Shown here piece by piece: positions 4,530-6,661 of a stretch of 6,661 nt of DNA. Location: assembly GCA_964511405.1 (NCBI GenBank), contig CAZEFK010000297.1, positions 1 to 6,661 of the forward strand, written 5' to 3'. Under the pieces are notes generated by a model, which was given only the letters and a program-made list of their open reading frames with translations, was not told where the DNA came from and ran no database searches. Position 1 is the first letter of the stretch; each line of letters begins with the position of its first letter. The stretch comes from CAZEFK01 sp964511405 (GTDB lineage Bacteria; Pseudomonadota; Alphaproteobacteria; Elsterales; Elsteraceae). Made by a program: the position numbers and the translations under genes.

Positions 4530-6110
4530 ATGTCCGACGGAGTTATCCGGCCCCGCCGCGCGCTGATTTCGGTGTCCGACCGCACGGCGCTGGTGCCCTT
4601 CGCGCGGTTGCTGGCGCGCGAAGGCGTGGAGATCCTGTCGACCGGCGGCACCGGCCGTACGCTCGCCAATGCCGGGATCCCGGTGCGCCAGGTCAGCGAC
4701 CATACCGGCTTTCCCGAGATCATGGGCGGCCGGGTCAAGACCCTGCACCCGGCGATCCATGGCGGCATCCTGGCCGACCGCAGCGACCCGGCGCATGAGG
4801 CGGCCATGGTCGCCCACGGCATCGCGCCGATCGACATGGTGGTGGTCAACCTCTACCCGTTCGAGAAGGTGGCGGCGTCGGGCGCCGAGTTCGCCCACTG
4901 CATCGAGAACATCGACATCGGCGGCCCGTCGATGGTGCGTAGCGCGGCCAAGAACCACGCCCATGTCGCGGTGCTGACCGACCCCAGCGACTATGCCGAC
5001 GTCGAGAACGAGCTCGATGCCCATGGCGGCACCACCCTCGCGCTGCGCCGGCGGCTGGCGGCCACCGCCTTCGCCCGCACCGGCGCCTACGACGCCGCCA
5101 TTGCCGACTGGTTCTCGCGCCAGCTGGACATCGGCCGGCCCCGCCACTTCGCCTTCGGCGGCACCCTGGCGCAGGACCTGCGCTATGGCGAGAATCCGCA
5201 CCAGACCGCGGCCTTCTACATCGGCGGTCCGGTCCGGCCGGGGGTCGCCACCGCGACCCAGCTCCAGGGCAAGGAGCTCAGCTACAACAACATCAACGAC
5301 ACCGAGGCGGCGTTCGAGCTGGTGGCGGAGTTCGAGCGGCCGGCGGTTGCAATCATCAAGCACGCCAATCCGTGCGGCGTCGCGGTCGCGGACACCCTGG
5401 CCGAGGCCTACAAGAAAGCTTTGGCGGCCGACCCGGTCAGCGCCTATGGCGGCATCATCGCCTGCAACCGGCCGCTCGACCGCGCCACCGCCGAGGCCAT
5501 CGGCAGCCTGTTCGCCGAGGTCGTGATCGCACCAGCGGTCGAGCCCGACGCCGCCGAGGTCATGGCCCGGAAGACCCAGCTCCGGCTGCTGTCCGCCGGC
5601 GGCATGCCCGATCCCCAGGCGGCGGGCATGACGGTGCGCGGCATCGGCGGCGGCTACCTGATCCAGTCGCGCGACGCCGAGCGCCCGCATCCGGAGCTGT
5701 TCAAGACCGCGACCACGCGCGCTCCCAGCGCCGCCGAGACCGACGACATGGTGCTGGCGATGCTGGTGGCCAAGCACACCAAGTCCAACGCCATCGTGCT
5801 GGCCAAGGGCGGCATGACCGTCGGCATCGGCGGCGGCCAGACCAGCCGCGTCGACGCCGCCCGCCAGGCGGTGCAGCGCGCCCATGACTTCGCCGTGGCC
5901 GCCGGCGAGCCGGCCAGCCGGGCCCAGGGCGCGGTCGCCGCCTCCGATGCCTTCTTCCCGTTCGCCGACGGCCTGCAGCTGTGCCTGGAGGCCGGGGTCA
6001 CGGCGGTGATCCAGCCCGGCGGCTCCAAGCGCGATGCCGAGGTCATCGCCGCCGCCGACGCGGCCGGCGCCGCCATGGTGTTCACCGGCATCCGCCATTT
6101 CCGGCATTGA
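4530..6110 (+). CDS. purH: Bifunctional AICAR formyltransferase / IMP cyclohydrolase (PurH)
   Basis: A complete 526-residue cytoplasmic enzyme for the last two steps of de novo purine synthesis: formylation of AICAR with 10-formyl-tetrahydrofolate, then ring closure to IMP. The N-terminal cyclohydrolase part (to about residue 200) has RALISVSDRTALVPFARLL, STGGTGRTL, GGRVKTLHP (66-74) and DIGGPSMVRSAAKN. The transformylase part has RYGENPHQTAAFY (from 218), GKELSYNNINDTEAAFE, the catalytic KHANPCG (Lys277-His278), DPVSAYGGIIA, KSNAIVLAKGG, SDAFFPFADG and the family-typical end AAMVFTGIRHFRH. All key motifs look intact. ATG 4530 follows an AGGAGG (4520-4525) by 4 nt. It lies 17 nt after the dehydratase stop with no terminator between, so co-transcription is likely. 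Its stop overlaps the start of the next gene. Confidence 0.98.
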   Translation: MSDGVIRPRRALISVSDRTALVPFARLLAREGVEILSTGGTGRTLANAGIPVRQVSDHTGFPEIMGGRVKTLHPAIHGGILADRSDPAHEAAMVAHGIAPIDMVVVNLYPFEKVAASGAEFAHCIENIDIGGPSMVRSAAKNHAHVAVLTDPSDYADVENELDAHGGTTLALRRRLAATAFARTGAYDAAIADWFSRQLDIGRPRHFAFGGTLAQDLRYGENPHQTAAFYIGGPVRPGVATATQLQGKELSYNNINDTEAAFELVAEFERPAVAIIKHANPCGVAVADTLAEAYKKALAADPVSAYGGIIACNRPLDRATAEAIGSLFAEVVIAPAVEPDAAEVMARKTQLRLLSAGGMPDPQAAGMTVRGIGGGYLIQSRDAERPHPELFKTATTRAPSAAETDDMVLAMLVAKHTKSNAIVLAKGGMTVGIGGGQTSRVDAARQAVQRAHDFAVAAGEPASRAQGAVAASDAFFPFADGLQLCLEAGVTAVIQPGGSKRDAEVIAAADAAGAAMVFTGIRHFRH

Positions 6111-6484
6111 CCGACCTCGCCGATCAGCTGGCCGAGGTGCTGCGCCGCAAGGCCGATGCCCTGGCCAGCCGGTCGGAGCCGGCCCTGCGCGCGCTGATGC
6201 ATCCCGCATTTCTCTATGTGACCGCCGCCGGCCGCATCCTGGATCGCAACGGCTATATCGCGGCCTATTGCGCCAGCGGACCGACTCAGATCCGGCACCA
6301 GGACGCCGAGATCCTGGCGGTCTCGGACCTCGGCGAGTGCGCGCTCGCGGCGCTGCGCCTGCGCGACGATGTCGAGATCGACGGCCAGCCGGAGGCGTGG
6401 TCCCTGCGGTCGTTCGCGGTCTTCCGCCGGGCGGAGGCCGGCTGGCTGTGGGCCGGCGGCCAGACGGTGCCGGCGGCGCCCTGA
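6107..6484 (+). CDS. Small NTF2-like protein (DUF4440/SnoaL-type)
   Basis: A 125-residue protein with no signal peptide or membrane segment. It opens with a charged helix (LADQLAEVLRRKADAL), then HPAFLYVTAAGRILDRNGYI, a stretch ending in IRHQDAEILAVSD, and the closing strands WSLRSFAVFRRAEAGWLWAG. The Fx-YV-xx-xG-x-x-x-D-xx-x-Y-(I/L) pattern followed by alternating beta strands is that of DUF4440/SnoaL-like members of the NTF2 fold, which bind small molecules or dimerise; the ligand cannot be told. I chose TTG 6107 because it overlaps the purH stop as TTGA, which suggests translational coupling, and coding character begins exactly there; GTG 6137 is an alternative. The longer in-frame extension to 5981 is only purH read in another frame. 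No strong ribosome site is seen. Confidence 0.78.
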   Translation: MTDLADQLAEVLRRKADALASRSEPALRALMHPAFLYVTAAGRILDRNGYIAAYCASGPTQIRHQDAEILAVSDLGECALAALRLRDDVEIDGQPEAWSLRSFAVFRRAEAGWLWAGGQTVPAAP

Positions 6485-6493
6485 GGTTTTCAA

Positions 6494-6552
6494 TTATAGC
6501 GATCTTAGGGGAGTTTATCGTCCGGGGCTAAACCACCCTAAGATCGCCATAA
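6494..6552. repeat. Long AT-rich palindrome after the purH operon
   Basis: TTATAGCGATCTTAGGG (6494-6510) and CCCTAAGATCGCCATAA (6536-6552) are complementary at 16 of 17 positions, with one A-C mismatch. An inner stem, GTTTA (6513-6517) with TAAAC (6529-6533), continues the fold. It begins 10 nt after the stop of the NTF2-like gene. As a strong hairpin it could end transcription, but no T-run follows. Its base composition is clearly more AT-rich than its surroundings. A miniature mobile element or bidirectional structural terminator are both possible; no target-site duplication is evident. Confidence 0.6.
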
Positions 6553-6567
6553 CTGGATCCGGGGATC

Positions 6568-6612
6568 GGGGTGACCCGTCCGAGAAAGCCTCGGACCGCC
6601 GTGTGTCACCCC
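6568..6612. other. Second hairpin in the 3' spacer
   Basis: GGGGTGAC (6568-6575) pairs perfectly with GTCACCCC (6605-6612), and inside it GTCCGAG (6578-6584) pairs with CTCGGAC (6590-6596) over an AAAGC loop. There is an unpaired internal loop on the 3' side. No T-run follows. The outer 3' arm is shared with repeat copy C. It may contribute to transcript ending or 3' stability. Confidence 0.45.
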
Positions 6613-6638
6613 TCCACCCGACCTCCTCCCACAAGGGG
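6607..6638. repeat. Intergenic palindromic repeat, copy C
   Basis: CACCCCTCCACCCGACCTCC followed by TCCCACAAGGGG matches copy A (143-174) in the same orientation with about three differences, and copy B in reverse. The 3' half-palindrome present in A (GGGAGGAGG) is not kept here. The last 23 bases of the window (6639-6661) show nothing recognisable. Confidence 0.65.
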
Positions 6639-6661
6639 CTAGCGTTCGCACAGATCCGATT

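Noticed and set aside
4371..6209. 612-codon open frame on the minus strand
   Set aside because: Antisense to purH, low-complexity Gly/Arg/Asp/Val-rich translation with no recognisable motif.
6494..6552. Integron attC site
   Set aside because: The palindrome lacks proper RYYYAAC/GTTRRRY ends, and no integrase or cassette is present.
1..6661. CRISPR array, tRNA or rRNA
   Set aside because: No regularly spaced direct repeats, no tRNA-like cloverleaf and no rRNA sequence seen on either strand.

Overview
The window looks like chromosome from a very GC-rich (roughly 70 % G+C by eye) alphaproteobacterium, plausibly of the Rhodospirillales. That placement is an inference from base composition, codon bias and the style of the PurH and CapD/WbpM proteins; no marker gene proves it. 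Most genes lie on the plus strand.

Layout. (a) 1-118: the last 38 codons of a hydantoinase B / 5-oxoprolinase family protein. (b) 119-260: an intergenic spacer with two inverted copies of a CCTCCTCCC-type palindromic repeat; a third copy lies at 6607-6638. (c) 261-1265: a membrane polyprenyl-phosphate sugar-phosphate transferase of the MraY/WecA/WbpL family, which starts polysaccharide (O-antigen or exopolysaccharide) chains on the lipid carrier. (d) 1251-1646, minus strand: a broken yefM-yoeB toxin-antitoxin module. The YefM-type antitoxin is intact at 83 aa and has a two-site TGTACA operator, but the YoeB-type toxin stops after about 27 recognisable residues, at the end of the glycosyltransferase gene. 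(e) 1874-2503: a secreted PEP-CTERM protein gene split by one in-frame TAA inside a strikingly AT-rich tract. (f) 2605-4512: a membrane CapD/WbpM/FlaA1-type nucleotide-sugar 4,6-dehydratase. (g) 4530-6110: purH, complete, 17 nt after the dehydratase. (h) 6107-6484: a small NTF2-like (DUF4440/SnoaL-type) protein whose TTG start overlaps the purH stop. (i) 6485-6661: no gene; a long AT-rich palindrome, a second hairpin and repeat copy C.

How it fits together. The WbpL-like transferase and WbpM-like dehydratase are partners in making and loading the first sugar of a surface polysaccharide, and such genes commonly sit close together. Here they are separated by about 1.3 kb holding a decayed toxin-antitoxin pair and a decayed PEP-CTERM gene, which reads as an accessory insertion undergoing erosion. 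purH and the NTF2-like gene appear to continue the dehydratase transcript. I do not see a complete undescribed system. The most interesting parts are the antitoxin that outlived its toxin while keeping its operator, the nonsense-interrupted PEP-CTERM gene, and several palindromic elements that the genes do not explain.
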